From positions 106,005 to 170,004 of the IMG/VR virus record IMGVR_UViG_3300028840_003271: a stretch of DNA of 64,000 nt; one strand, given 5' to 3'. The number at the start of each line of letters is the position of its first letter. The stretch's first letter is position 1. The notes under the pieces are model-generated. The model saw nothing but the letters and a program-made list of their open reading frames with translations. It ran no database searches and was not told where the DNA came from. Origin of the DNA: a virus. The position numbers and the translations under genes were made by a program. Shown piece after piece: positions 41,678 through 49,254 of this stretch.

Positions 41678-42378
41678 TATTTATCCTCTTTAAAAGCGTT
41701 TTTAAAAGTGTTTTTTGTTTTTTCTAAAATACGACGATGGAAATCTAAAAAACGAACAATAATTTTTGTGGTGTCTTTAACATCTTTTAGAGCATCGTGT
41801 CCTCCTTCGTTTTTAAGTCCGAGAAAAGGTCGTAAAACATCCATATTATAAGATTTTGGTTCTGATAAATTTTCAAACCAGAAAAAACATAAATGTAGTG
41901 TGTCAATAATATCACGAGGATAAAAAAGTTCCATTTCTCCTTTTTTGTCTACATGTTTGTATTTTTCACACAATCTTTGTAATATGGGAATGTCAAAACG
42001 GATAATATTTGCTCCACACGCTATTGGTGCTGAAAACTTACTTTTATTATTATTGGTTTTCGTGTGATATTTCAATAAATAATTTTTAAAATTATCAAAC
42101 ACATCTTTTTCAGATGGAGCATTTTTCCAAAGTTCTAAAATTTTATCTACAGTTGTTTTACGAATACGAGCGTGCCATTCAATAGTATCTCGGTGTTCAT
42201 CAAGGTAGTTTTGTTCACCAATAGTTGGTGGGCAAATAAAACTTTCAAAAGTGGAATCTGGTATAATTTCAAGTGTTCGTGGATTTACCATCAAAGCAGC
42301 AATTTGGGTTGGATTTGCTATTTTTGGGTCGGACGAATCTGTTTCTAAATCAAACACACATAGTTTATGAAAGTTCAC
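41677..42378 (-). CDS. DEDDh 3'-5' exonuclease (DnaQ/epsilon-like), 233 aa
   Basis: Start GTG 42378, overlapping the upstream small gene (GTGA). Motif Exo I: VFDLETD, Asp10 and Glu12; Exo II: IIRFDIPILQ, Asp129; Exo III: HDALKDVKDT, His194, Ala196 and Asp199 in the H-x-A-x-x-D form. This is the DEDDh type of proofreading or repair exonuclease. It lies between the two halves of the polymerase III alpha gene, which fits a proofreading partner, although neither the polymerase clamp-binding nor the alpha-binding peptide can be seen. Length is typical for a standalone epsilon-type domain. Confidence 0.85.
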   Translation of the reverse strand: MNFHKLCVFDLETDSSDPKIANPTQIAALMVNPRTLEIIPDSTFESFICPPTIGEQNYLDEHRDTIEWHARIRKTTVDKILELWKNAPSEKDVFDNFKNYLLKYHTKTNNNKSKFSAPIACGANIIRFDIPILQRLCEKYKHVDKKGEMELFYPRDIIDTLHLCFFWFENLSEPKSYNMDVLRPFLGLKNEGGHDALKDVKDTTKIIVRFLDFHRRILEKTKNTFKNAFKEDK

Positions 42379-42551
42379 TTAAAAGTTCTCCTACCTCGTT
42401 GTTTTTTTATACATTCTTCGTGGGTAAATCCTTCCAACAATAATTTTTTTCTCTCTTCAATTTCTTCGTCAACAGATTTCATTTCTTTACCTATCATTCT
42501 TAAATATTTAAAAGCAGCGTCGGTTGACGGCATTGGATCTGGTCGTGACAT
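42375..42551 (-). CDS. Small hypothetical protein, 58 aa
   Basis: A short frame from ATG 42551 to TGA 42375, overlapping the exonuclease start by four bases. It begins MSRPDPMPSTDAAFKYLRMI and is helical and charged (EEIEERKKLLLEGFTHEECI). Its stop-start overlaps on both sides and steady coding composition support a real gene filling the gap between the SLOG-like protein and the exonuclease. No family is recognised. Confidence 0.6.
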   Translation of the reverse strand: MSRPDPMPSTDAAFKYLRMIGKEMKSVDEEIEERKKLLLEGFTHEECIKKQRGRRTFK

Positions 42552-42552
42552 T

Positions 42553-42912
42553 TTATTCTACTTCCCTTCTAATATCGTAAACATAGGTTAAAAGTTTATA
42601 TTGTTTAGCAAGATTAATCATATGGTAGGTTCCTTGACTACCATTCCAAATTGCTAAACAGGCATCTCCTACTTTTGCCATTTCTTCATTACGACGATAA
42701 CCGGCTGATCTGCCATATTTATTCCAATCTGCTGGCATTCTTTTGATTGGAATGTCGTTATTTTTAGCGTAAAGTTCACCTAATTGATCAACCCCACGAG
42801 CAGTTCCGCTAATTATTTGTGTTATTTTTTTATGTAAATCAAATTTAGTTAGTGCTATTAGTAGAATGTTATAATCGGTAATGTCTCGTGAACCCGCTAT
42901 GATTAATTTCAT
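42553..42912 (-). CDS. SLOG-superfamily protein (DUF2493/YpsA-like), 119 aa
   Basis: ATG 42912 overlaps the polymerase stop (ATGA). MKLIIAGSRDITDY is the classic start of DUF2493; IISGTARGVDQLGELYAK carries the conserved S-G-x-A-R-G-V-D loop, and DWNKYGRSAGYRRNEEM the conserved G-x-x-A-G-x-x-R-N-x-x-M. These Rossmann-like SLOG proteins are thought to bind nucleotide-derived ligands. It sits just after the polymerase N-half. Confidence 0.85.
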   Translation of the reverse strand: MKLIIAGSRDITDYNILLIALTKFDLHKKITQIISGTARGVDQLGELYAKNNDIPIKRMPADWNKYGRSAGYRRNEEMAKVGDACLAIWNGSQGTYHMINLAKQYKLLTYVYDIRREVE

Positions 42913-44762
42913 TCTTCAATATCTCCTGTGGCTAAAATACTTGAAATCCCCATAAGTTTACTTAAAAGAGACAATCCTAAAATATCCAATTTTAACATTC
43001 CAATTTTTTCCAACTGTTCAAATTCTAAACCAGCAACTTGTTTTTTACTTTTAGTGTCATAGACCATAGGACACATTTCTCTTAAAGGTTTTGGAGCAAT
43101 AACAATGCCGGCAGCGTGTTTACTTTGAGCAGTTTTTGTACCTTCCATACGAATTGCCTGTTCAAATTTACGAGCGAACGGACCCTTAAGTTCACCATCT
43201 TCAATATAACACCAATCTTTTAATTTGTCTGAGCGATTTTCCAGTGCCCATTGAATAATAGATGACTTACCTCTTTCATCTTTCATTTCTTGTAATTCAC
43301 TTGAAATTTTTGCCTCATCTGGAATGTGTTTGGTCATTTCATTCATTTCATAAAACGGAACTCCATATGCTCGTAATACATCTTTAAGTGCTCCTCGACC
43401 TTTCATTGTGGTAAAGGTAATCATTTGAGCAACGTGGTCCTGACCATATTTTTGTGACACATATTCAATTATTTTATCTCTTTTACTTGCTGGTATATCA
43501 ATATCAATATCGGGTAGTGAGCCTTTACGAGCTTCATTATAAAATCGTGTAAATAATAGGTCATATGGTATGGGATCAACTTGTGTAATACTGATTAGAT
43601 ATGATGTCAAACAACCTGCTGCTGATCCTCTAGCTGGACCTGGTAACCATCCATTATTTCTAACATATTTGAGAATATCAGCAACAATAAGAAAGTAACT
43701 TGAAAGTCCAGCACCTTGTAAAACATTAAGTTCTTCTTTTATTCTATTTGTATATATTTGTTGATTTTCTTTTGGTATATTATTTTGTATTTTTTCTTTC
43801 CAACCGTTTTGACACAATTTTCGTAAATATTCATCTGGTGTTAAATTGTTAGGACAATCATAGGTTGGTAGTTGTGGTGGTTTCAAAATATCAGTATATT
43901 CTTCAATTAGAGACGCTACCTTGTTAGTATTTTCCAATTCTTCTTCTGTGTGACCAAAATTTAACATTTCTTCATATGATGGAATGTAATAATTTGAAGA
44001 GGAGAAAAAGCAACTTAAAATATTATTATTTTTTGCTTCTTCAAGCGTGACCGAACCCAAATTACGACATAAAAGTATACGGTGGTCTATAGCATCTTCT
44101 TTATTACAGTAGTGAGCATCGGGTGTTGCTACAATAGGTATTCCCGTTTTTTGGAATAGTTCACGAACAACAAAAGTCAACGTATCCATTTCTGGAACAT
44201 TTTCTTTATCAAAAAGTTGACTTTCAAGATAAAAATTGTCTCTACCAAAAATTTCCCGGTATTGTTCAATAAGTTTGGTTGTTTTAGAAAGTGAATTATC
44301 GTCGTCTAAAATAGACGTAGCAATTGTTGAACCTAAATGTCCACTAATACCAATAAGATTACCATCACAATATTCTGCTATCTGTTCTAAATTTAATCGT
44401 GGTTTATAATAAAAATGGTCTGGACTATTTGAATCTGATACGAGTTTTATCAATTGCTTCCAACCTTGGTCGTTTTTTGCTAATATGACTAAATGGTCAA
44501 GCGACCTATTTGAGTCATCTTTAATCTTAGCATCTTTACGACATATATATGCTTCAATGCCCAAAATGGGTTTTACATCTTTCTTTTTTGCTTCTTCTAA
44601 AAACTCTACACAACCGGAAATTGAACCGTGGTCTGTCAAAGCACACGCTTGAATTTGTAATTCTTGGAGTTTTTTGACTATTTGTTTTGGTTGGCTTAAT
44701 CCATCAAGTAGACTGAAAAGTGTGAGTGGCAATGAAGAATTGTATAATTTTTCATACCACAC
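42909..44762 (-). CDS. dnaE: DNA polymerase III alpha, N-terminal half (PHP and palm)
   Basis: From GTG 44762 the protein (617 aa) has PHP motifs ALTDHGSISG (41-50) and VATPDAHYCN (211-220), the palm GPARGSAAG (375-383), PDIDID with catalytic Asp418 and Asp420, and MLKLDILGLSLL with Asp593. It stops soon after that aspartate, and the fingers, hairpin and OB parts are in the gene at 37883-39964. The first PHP motif (H-x-H) is missing in this frame; it is in the frame of ATG 44750 (ILHCHSHFS), which has the better ribosome site. A frameshift is needed to join them (see findings). SLOG-like gene follows with an ATGA overlap. Confidence 0.9.
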   Translation of the reverse strand: MWYEKLYNSSLPLTLFSLLDGLSQPKQIVKKLQELQIQACALTDHGSISGCVEFLEEAKKKDVKPILGIEAYICRKDAKIKDDSNRSLDHLVILAKNDQGWKQLIKLVSDSNSPDHFYYKPRLNLEQIAEYCDGNLIGISGHLGSTIATSILDDDNSLSKTTKLIEQYREIFGRDNFYLESQLFDKENVPEMDTLTFVVRELFQKTGIPIVATPDAHYCNKEDAIDHRILLCRNLGSVTLEEAKNNNILSCFFSSSNYYIPSYEEMLNFGHTEEELENTNKVASLIEEYTDILKPPQLPTYDCPNNLTPDEYLRKLCQNGWKEKIQNNIPKENQQIYTNRIKEELNVLQGAGLSSYFLIVADILKYVRNNGWLPGPARGSAAGCLTSYLISITQVDPIPYDLLFTRFYNEARKGSLPDIDIDIPASKRDKIIEYVSQKYGQDHVAQMITFTTMKGRGALKDVLRAYGVPFYEMNEMTKHIPDEAKISSELQEMKDERGKSSIIQWALENRSDKLKDWCYIEDGELKGPFARKFEQAIRMEGTKTAQSKHAAGIVIAPKPLREMCPMVYDTKSKKQVAGLEFEQLEKIGMLKLDILGLSLLSKLMGISSILATGDIEE

Positions 44763-44807
44763 CTCCTTTCTTAACTAAAGAAAACATAAATATTTGTAAT
44801 AATGTTT

Positions 44808-45125
44808 TTACTTTATTGTTTTATTACACCAATCACATGAAGTTTCACTATCAAGTCCACCACTAGCATTATGGAACCCAGGATAAAACGTAGTTTCAAA
44901 ATGTGGACATCGTTCTTGAATTGCTTTTAGTTTTATTCCTAATTGTTTTAATTTTTCGTTGTAACGATATAGTTCAGCCCACACATTATCATTATATTTT
45001 TTCATTTCTTGTTTAATAAGTTTTTCTTTTTCCAAAATATTTGTAATATAAGATGCTAAACCCGTATCTGTTTTATTATTTTCTGTAAATTCTTGAATTA
45101 ACTTTTGTAGTGTTTCAGTTTTCAT
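44808..45125 (-). CDS. Coiled-coil and zinc-type protein, 105 aa
   Basis: ATG 45125 overlaps the upstream stop (ATGA). Residues 1-75 are a likely coiled coil (LQKLIQEFTENNKTDTGLAS, LEKEKLIKQEMKKYNDNVWA). The C-terminal part has CPHFETTFYPG, then CDWCNKTIK, a four-ligand zinc-binding type pair. No family is recognised. It precedes the polymerase gene by 45 bases and is the last gene of an ATGA-linked chain starting with the nuclease genes. Confidence 0.5.
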   Translation of the reverse strand: MKTETLQKLIQEFTENNKTDTGLASYITNILEKEKLIKQEMKKYNDNVWAELYRYNEKLKQLGIKLKAIQERCPHFETTFYPGFHNASGGLDSETSCDWCNKTIK

Positions 45126-45316
45126 GACATATAATCTCCCAAAACTTTCAATACTGATGGGTCGAGTTGTTTGATTTTGCTTTTACTTGTTTGAGCAAAT
45201 TCTTTTTTAAACATTTCAAATTCACCCTTGAGAAAAATCCATACAAGGTCGAGTTCGTCTTCTGTAGAATTTCGTAAATGTTTTACAAGTCGTTCAAATT
45301 TTTTCTTTTTAGTCAT
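45122..45316 (-). CDS. Small helical protein, 64 aa
   Basis: ATG 45316 follows TAGGAGAAACTC. A short helical, charged protein (RLVKHLRNSTEDELDLVWIF, then FKKEFAQTSKSKIKQLD). It lacks cysteines and membrane segments. Overlaps on both sides support a true gene. Function unknown. Confidence 0.5.
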   Translation of the reverse strand: MTKKKKFERLVKHLRNSTEDELDLVWIFLKGEFEMFKKEFAQTSKSKIKQLDPSVLKVLGDYMS

Positions 45317-45325
45317 GAGTTTCTC

Positions 45326-45463
45326 CTACCAAATTATAATAGTGGCCAGAATAGCACAAAATAAAATTACTAAAAATGTTACATTAACTATTATTACGTC
45401 TGTTACAGTTGGTGATTGACCACCACGAGTCGATTCTAATTCCTGAATTTGTTTTTTGTTCAT
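45326..45463 (-). CDS. Single-span membrane miniprotein, 45 aa
   Basis: ATG 45463 to stop 45326, overlapping the upstream stop by four bases (ATGA). The N-terminal 20 residues are polar (MNKKQIQELESTRGGQSPTV) and the remainder is one hydrophobic segment (IIVNVTFLVILFCAILATII) followed by Trp. This topology, polar cytoplasmic head with a C-terminal membrane span, is shared with small phage membrane effectors. No family is recognised. Confidence 0.6.
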   Translation of the reverse strand: MNKKQIQELESTRGGQSPTVTDVIIVNVTFLVILFCAILATIIIW

Positions 45464-46023
45464 TTTAAATTTGTTAGAGAATAAAAGGGATTACAAAATT
45501 GAGAAAAATCTTTATCGTAAATACGAACACATAATTTATTTCCAAATTTAGGTTCTTTATAAGAATTGTAAGTATTAAGTATAGTTTGTAATGTAGCAGG
45601 ACTTAATAAACCAAAACGAGTGGTATTATAATTTATGTTGTTAATATCTTTTTTTAGATTTCCAGTATTCCAAAATATCAAAATCCATGCTTTTTGTTCA
45701 ATATATCTTTCTAAATTATAAACCTTAAAAGTCCATATGTTGGTTGGAGAATTTTTCATCTCTATTAGGTATTCTACATCATCAATGGTAATTTTAAAGT
45801 CAGGAGCACAACTACTTTTTTTAACTATTTTACCCGTGTTATCTATTCCATAATCTTCTACTCTAACTGAAAATCCACGACATTCCATTTCAAGTTGAAA
45901 AAGATTAACTAAAAAATTTTCTTTTTGTGTAGATTTAGCAATATCTTTTATAAATTCTTTTTGACTACGATTGTCACGACGATAATTCAAAGACTTATTT
46001 GTTTTTGTCTTTATTTTTGTCAT
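45460..46023 (-). CDS. PD-(D/E)XK nuclease-like protein, 187 aa
   Basis: The frame is open from 46086, but the start is set at ATG 46023 (MTKIKTKTNKS) with AGAAAG upstream, because earlier codons lie inside the previous gene. The core SCAPDFKITIDDVEYLIEMK has Pro-Asp, a beta hairpin and E-x-K, the metal-binding motif of PD-(D/E)XK nucleases. The preceding region is helical and the following one beta-rich. It overlaps the RecB-like nuclease gene by 29 bases, pointing to a joint role in DNA end processing or resolution. Specific substrate unknown. Confidence 0.55.
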   Translation of the reverse strand: MTKIKTKTNKSLNYRRDNRSQKEFIKDIAKSTQKENFLVNLFQLEMECRGFSVRVEDYGIDNTGKIVKKSSCAPDFKITIDDVEYLIEMKNSPTNIWTFKVYNLERYIEQKAWILIFWNTGNLKKDINNINYNTTRFGLLSPATLQTILNTYNSYKEPKFGNKLCVRIYDKDFSQFCNPFYSLTNLK

Positions 46024-46996
46024 ATAAATATTCTTTCTGAACAACATCAACACCCTTACGAGCAAATTCAAAAGAAAGCTGTTCACACTTAGTCATATAT
46101 TTACCGTAATTAGGATGGTCTTCTCGAAACTCAATAATTGGTTTGACACAAGTGTTTTCAAAGGTTGTTTTACCAAAATGACAAAATTTATTACATTTCC
46201 AGCTTTTACTCAATTTTGGTAATTGAGTAGATTGAATTTCTAAAAATCTATTTTTAATCATTTGTTTTGTTGTAGATACATCTTCTGGACCTAAACAAAT
46301 TGTAAATGGACCACCATCATTAATATAAAAGATGGTTACAAGAACATTTTTTATAGAGGGAAAAAGTAAAGTTGTAAGGTAGTGATAAATTCTTAGTTGT
46401 GGGTCTACCTGTAATTTTTCATATGTTTTTTCTTCATTTGTTGTCCAATTCCAACGACGGCCACTTTTCCAATCTACTAGCTCATATGTATTTTCGTTTG
46501 TTTGTATAACCAAGTCAATAATACCACGAAGAGTAAATTCACCCCATTTTTCTTTTACATCAATTTTAATATATTTTTCTGGTTGAACTATTGTAAGATT
46601 ATAAGGATGAAAGCGTCCATTATCAAAATCTAGGGTTTTATGAACCCACAACTTACAATCTTTTAAATCTTTTGGTGACCAAGGATGATAATCTACTACT
46701 TGAGTGGTGTAATGATTATAAACCTGGGTGGTAAGATTATCTAATTCTGTTGAGGATATTGAAAGTGTGTCAGGCACGCTAATTTGCTCACACATTTCAT
46801 CCTCAATAAATTTTTCTCCGTTTTGATAGCCCAACTTAATTTTAGCAAGAATTTCTAATACTTTATGAACAATGCTTCCTTTATCTGCTTTGATATTACT
46901 TGGCGGTTTCCATTTGAGAAGATATTCGAGAAAATATGCTTGTTGGCACATGTCCCACTGGTTGTACATCGACGAGCTTAATTTGTGTATATTCAT
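45995..46996 (-). CDS. RecB/Cas4-type PD-(D/E)XK exonuclease, 333 aa
   Basis: ATG 46996 overlaps the upstream stop (ATGA). LSSSMYNQWDMCQQAYFLEY followed by GSIVHKVLEIL is the N-terminal signature of RecB-like nucleases, with the active-site pair later in LRGIIDLVIQ and YELVDWKSGRRW (D-x-K with Asp and Lys). C-terminal cysteines (KCNKFCHFGK, TFENTC) may bind an iron-sulfur cluster together with an N-terminal cysteine, as in Cas4 and AddB-type enzymes. Probably processes replication or recombination ends. Confidence 0.8.
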   Translation of the reverse strand: MNIHKLSSSMYNQWDMCQQAYFLEYLLKWKPPSNIKADKGSIVHKVLEILAKIKLGYQNGEKFIEDEMCEQISVPDTLSISSTELDNLTTQVYNHYTTQVVDYHPWSPKDLKDCKLWVHKTLDFDNGRFHPYNLTIVQPEKYIKIDVKEKWGEFTLRGIIDLVIQTNENTYELVDWKSGRRWNWTTNEEKTYEKLQVDPQLRIYHYLTTLLFPSIKNVLVTIFYINDGGPFTICLGPEDVSTTKQMIKNRFLEIQSTQLPKLSKSWKCNKFCHFGKTTFENTCVKPIIEFREDHPNYGKYMTKCEQLSFEFARKGVDVVQKEYLYDKNKDKNK

Positions 46997-47820
46997 GAGT
47001 TCGGTGGTAATTCATTCCACGATTGTAGAAGTTTATAAAGTGCTTTATTTTGTTGTTCAATAGTCATGTCTTGATTGTCTAATACAGCATCAAAACCAGT
47101 ATAGTTATCGAGAATAGTTTCACTTTTATGAATATCGGTATATGGACAACGAGTTAGACGAATAACTCTTCCTCCAACCCTTTGCACCCCTTTTACTTCG
47201 TTTGGAAAGCGGCAATCATCAATAATAGCATATGCTGAATTTTCTGTTTCAATTTTGTTCAGTAATGCTTCAACCCAAATATCATCTTTAATTTTACGAA
47301 AAATATCTGTTCCTACATATTGTAATAATTCACGAGCAGTCATTTTAGCATTGTTTTTTGGACGATAAACTCCAACATTTTTTTGAGCGTAATCTTTTCC
47401 AGAAAAATTACAAAGTTGTTCATATATTGCTTTATTTGTAAAAATACCCGGCATATCCTTCCATCGATATGAAGTTTGAGTATTTTTCTCTTCGTCGGTT
47501 CCATAACACTGAGAATAAGATAGACCAAAAATCTTAATACACATTACTTTGAGTAAGTCAGCAAAGCTATAAAGCTTGATAAACGGAAAAACATTTTCTT
47601 CAAGATAAGATACTATGTTATCATTATCTCGACGACGCACATCAAAAACTCCACTAATTTCTTCTTTTCCATCAAGTTTATAAACATCAAGCTGTCCTAA
47701 ATCATCAATTTTGAAATTTTCAATAAGACCAAGTGCTTGCATATACATTCCAAAAAGGTAGTTACAAGCAGTGTTTTTTCCTGAACCCTTTTTACCTGAG
47801 AATGCTAATATTCTTGTCAT
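46993..47820 (-). CDS. Deoxynucleoside monophosphate kinase-like P-loop protein, 275 aa
   Basis: ATG 47820 follows AAGGAACAAAAAAAA. MTRILAFSGKKGSGKNTACN is a Walker A with the G-K-K-G-S-G-K-N form seen in phage dNMP kinases. FADLLKVMCIKIFGL, LLQYVGTDIFRKI and AYAIIDDCRFPNEVKGVQRV give the family's L-Q-x-x-G-x-D-x-x-R and D-D-x-R-F-x-N-E motifs, and VIRLTR closes the fold. It phosphorylates dNMPs to feed replication with thymidylate synthase and the reductase. Length is slightly above T4 gp1. Confidence 0.8.
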   Translation of the reverse strand: MTRILAFSGKKGSGKNTACNYLFGMYMQALGLIENFKIDDLGQLDVYKLDGKEEISGVFDVRRRDNDNIVSYLEENVFPFIKLYSFADLLKVMCIKIFGLSYSQCYGTDEEKNTQTSYRWKDMPGIFTNKAIYEQLCNFSGKDYAQKNVGVYRPKNNAKMTARELLQYVGTDIFRKIKDDIWVEALLNKIETENSAYAIIDDCRFPNEVKGVQRVGGRVIRLTRCPYTDIHKSETILDNYTGFDAVLDNQDMTIEQQNKALYKLLQSWNELPPNS

Positions 47821-47833
47821 TTTTTTTTGTTCC

Positions 47834-48103
47834 TTATTTATATTTTGGATTTTTAAGTTCGTAATAAGTTTTATAAAAAGATTTAAGTTCTTTTTGACGT
47901 TTTTCTTCTTGTTTTTTTCTTATTTTTACTTCTTCAGGAGTTTCTTCTCGTTCTCCAATAATAGAAATTCCTGCATAATCATAATGTATATATAGTGTTT
48001 CATATTCTGAATATTTTTCTTTAAGTTGGATAAATTTTCCAATAAGGTTGTCCAAACTATCATTCATATCAAGATGTTCTATTAAAACAATTTTTGTTTT
48101 CAT
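47834..48103 (-). CDS. Hypothetical protein, 89 aa
   Basis: ATG 48103 overlaps the primase stop (ATGA). It begins MKTKIVLIEHLDMNDSLDNL and contains YETLYIHYDYAGISIIGERE then a Lys/Glu-rich helix (RKKQEEKRQKELKSF). A compact alpha/beta domain followed by a charged helix, of a kind often seen in small phage proteins. No family identified; co-transcribed with replication genes. Confidence 0.5.
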   Translation of the reverse strand: MKTKIVLIEHLDMNDSLDNLIGKFIQLKEKYSEYETLYIHYDYAGISIIGEREETPEEVKIRKKQEEKRQKELKSFYKTYYELKNPKYK

Positions 48104-49254
48104 TTTGTTAATCCTAAATCTGAAATTGCTTGAGTAATATGTGGTAAAAATAAATCATTAATTTCTTTTACAGTCATTTGACCAACATCGTTTTTATTTT
48201 CTGGAAGAAAAAGAGGTAAAATGTTATAGTATTTTTTCCAATTTTCAATAAACGCTTCTTTGCCCTTTTGTCCTCCTTTATCATTGTCTAAGAGTAAAAC
48301 TACGGTAAAAGTACCAGCACTATCCAATAAAACTTGTTGTCCGTTACTCAATGAAGTTCCAAATAATCCCACGCTATTTTTAATTTCTGCTTCTTCTAAT
48401 TTCCAAACATTACCCGGACTTTCTACTACAACAGCAACACCGGTTTGAGAAATATGTTTTTTTGATAACCAATAATTATATAATGAATTTTGTCCATCAA
48501 ATCCATCACTATGTTTCCATTTTGAGTAGAGTTGTGCATATTTTGACGGTGGACAATTTTTACTAATATCGTGCCAGAGTCCACATTTTTCACATTTTGG
48601 AAAAATACTTCTTCCAGTACAACCAATCATATGTTGATAGTTTTCATCATAAATTGGTGTAACCACTCGTTGATACATCTTTTTTTTAGGATTAGTGCAT
48701 AATCCGACATCATATCTATCTAAAATTTGTGAAGAATAACCTCGTTTCAAATAAAATTCTGCCGGAATTGTTAATAATGAACGAATTTGTGAGCGGGTAA
48801 TTTTTCCGTTATGAGAATTGTTTTGTGGTGGAGTATATATTTTTGAAAACTGTGAACGAGAATTTGAATGTGGTCGAGATTGTAATTTAGATAATGGAAT
48901 AGATAAAAATTTGAGTATAAATTCTAATGTTTGTGAAAATGATACTGTTTGGTCTGTTTTATTTTCCCATCCATATTTTTGATGTGATAATATACCACGA
49001 ATTAAACCCAAGATTGTTGGTTGAAAAATTCTTTCACATTGATGAGTATAACACTTCCAATTTCCACGATATGTTTTTCCGTTGTAATACAGATTAAAAG
49101 CACTTGTGTTGTCTCCTCCATGAACCGGACAAGTTCCATAATAGTAAGAATTACTAATAAAAATATCTACTCCTAAATGTTCCAATAGGTCATCAATTTT
49201 ATCCATCGTTCGTTCAGAAAGTAGTTGTAGCTGTTCTGAGTTTAAATAGGGCAT
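48100..49254 (-). CDS. dnaG: DnaG-type primase, 384 aa
   Basis: Start set at ATG 49254, because AAAGGA is six bases before it; an in-frame ATG at 49275 precedes that site. Zinc domain: TCPVHGG (Cys42, His45) and WKCYTHQC (Cys68, His71, Cys73). Toprim core: AVVVESPGNVWKL with Glu, then GTSLSNGQQVLLDSAGTF and VVLLLDNDKGGQKG with the D-x-D-type metal site. The link between them has a second cysteine group (FPKCEKCGLW). It makes RNA primers for the helicase-coupled fork. It overlaps the helicase gene stop by 13 bases. Confidence 0.85.
   Translation of the reverse strand: MPYLNSEQLQLLSERTMDKIDDLLEHLGVDIFISNSYYYGTCPVHGGDNTSAFNLYYNGKTYRGNWKCYTHQCERIFQPTILGLIRGILSHQKYGWENKTDQTVSFSQTLEFILKFLSIPLSKLQSRPHSNSRSQFSKIYTPPQNNSHNGKITRSQIRSLLTIPAEFYLKRGYSSQILDRYDVGLCTNPKKKMYQRVVTPIYDENYQHMIGCTGRSIFPKCEKCGLWHDISKNCPPSKYAQLYSKWKHSDGFDGQNSLYNYWLSKKHISQTGVAVVVESPGNVWKLEEAEIKNSVGLFGTSLSNGQQVLLDSAGTFTVVLLLDNDKGGQKGKEAFIENWKKYYNILPLFLPENKNDVGQMTVKEINDLFLPHITQAISDLGLTK

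Noticed and set aside
37883-44762. Split-intein joining of the two DNA polymerase halves
   Set aside because: Neither the C-terminus of the N-half (ATGDIEE) nor the N-terminus of the C-half (MKKFTFEDCG) has intein block sequence.
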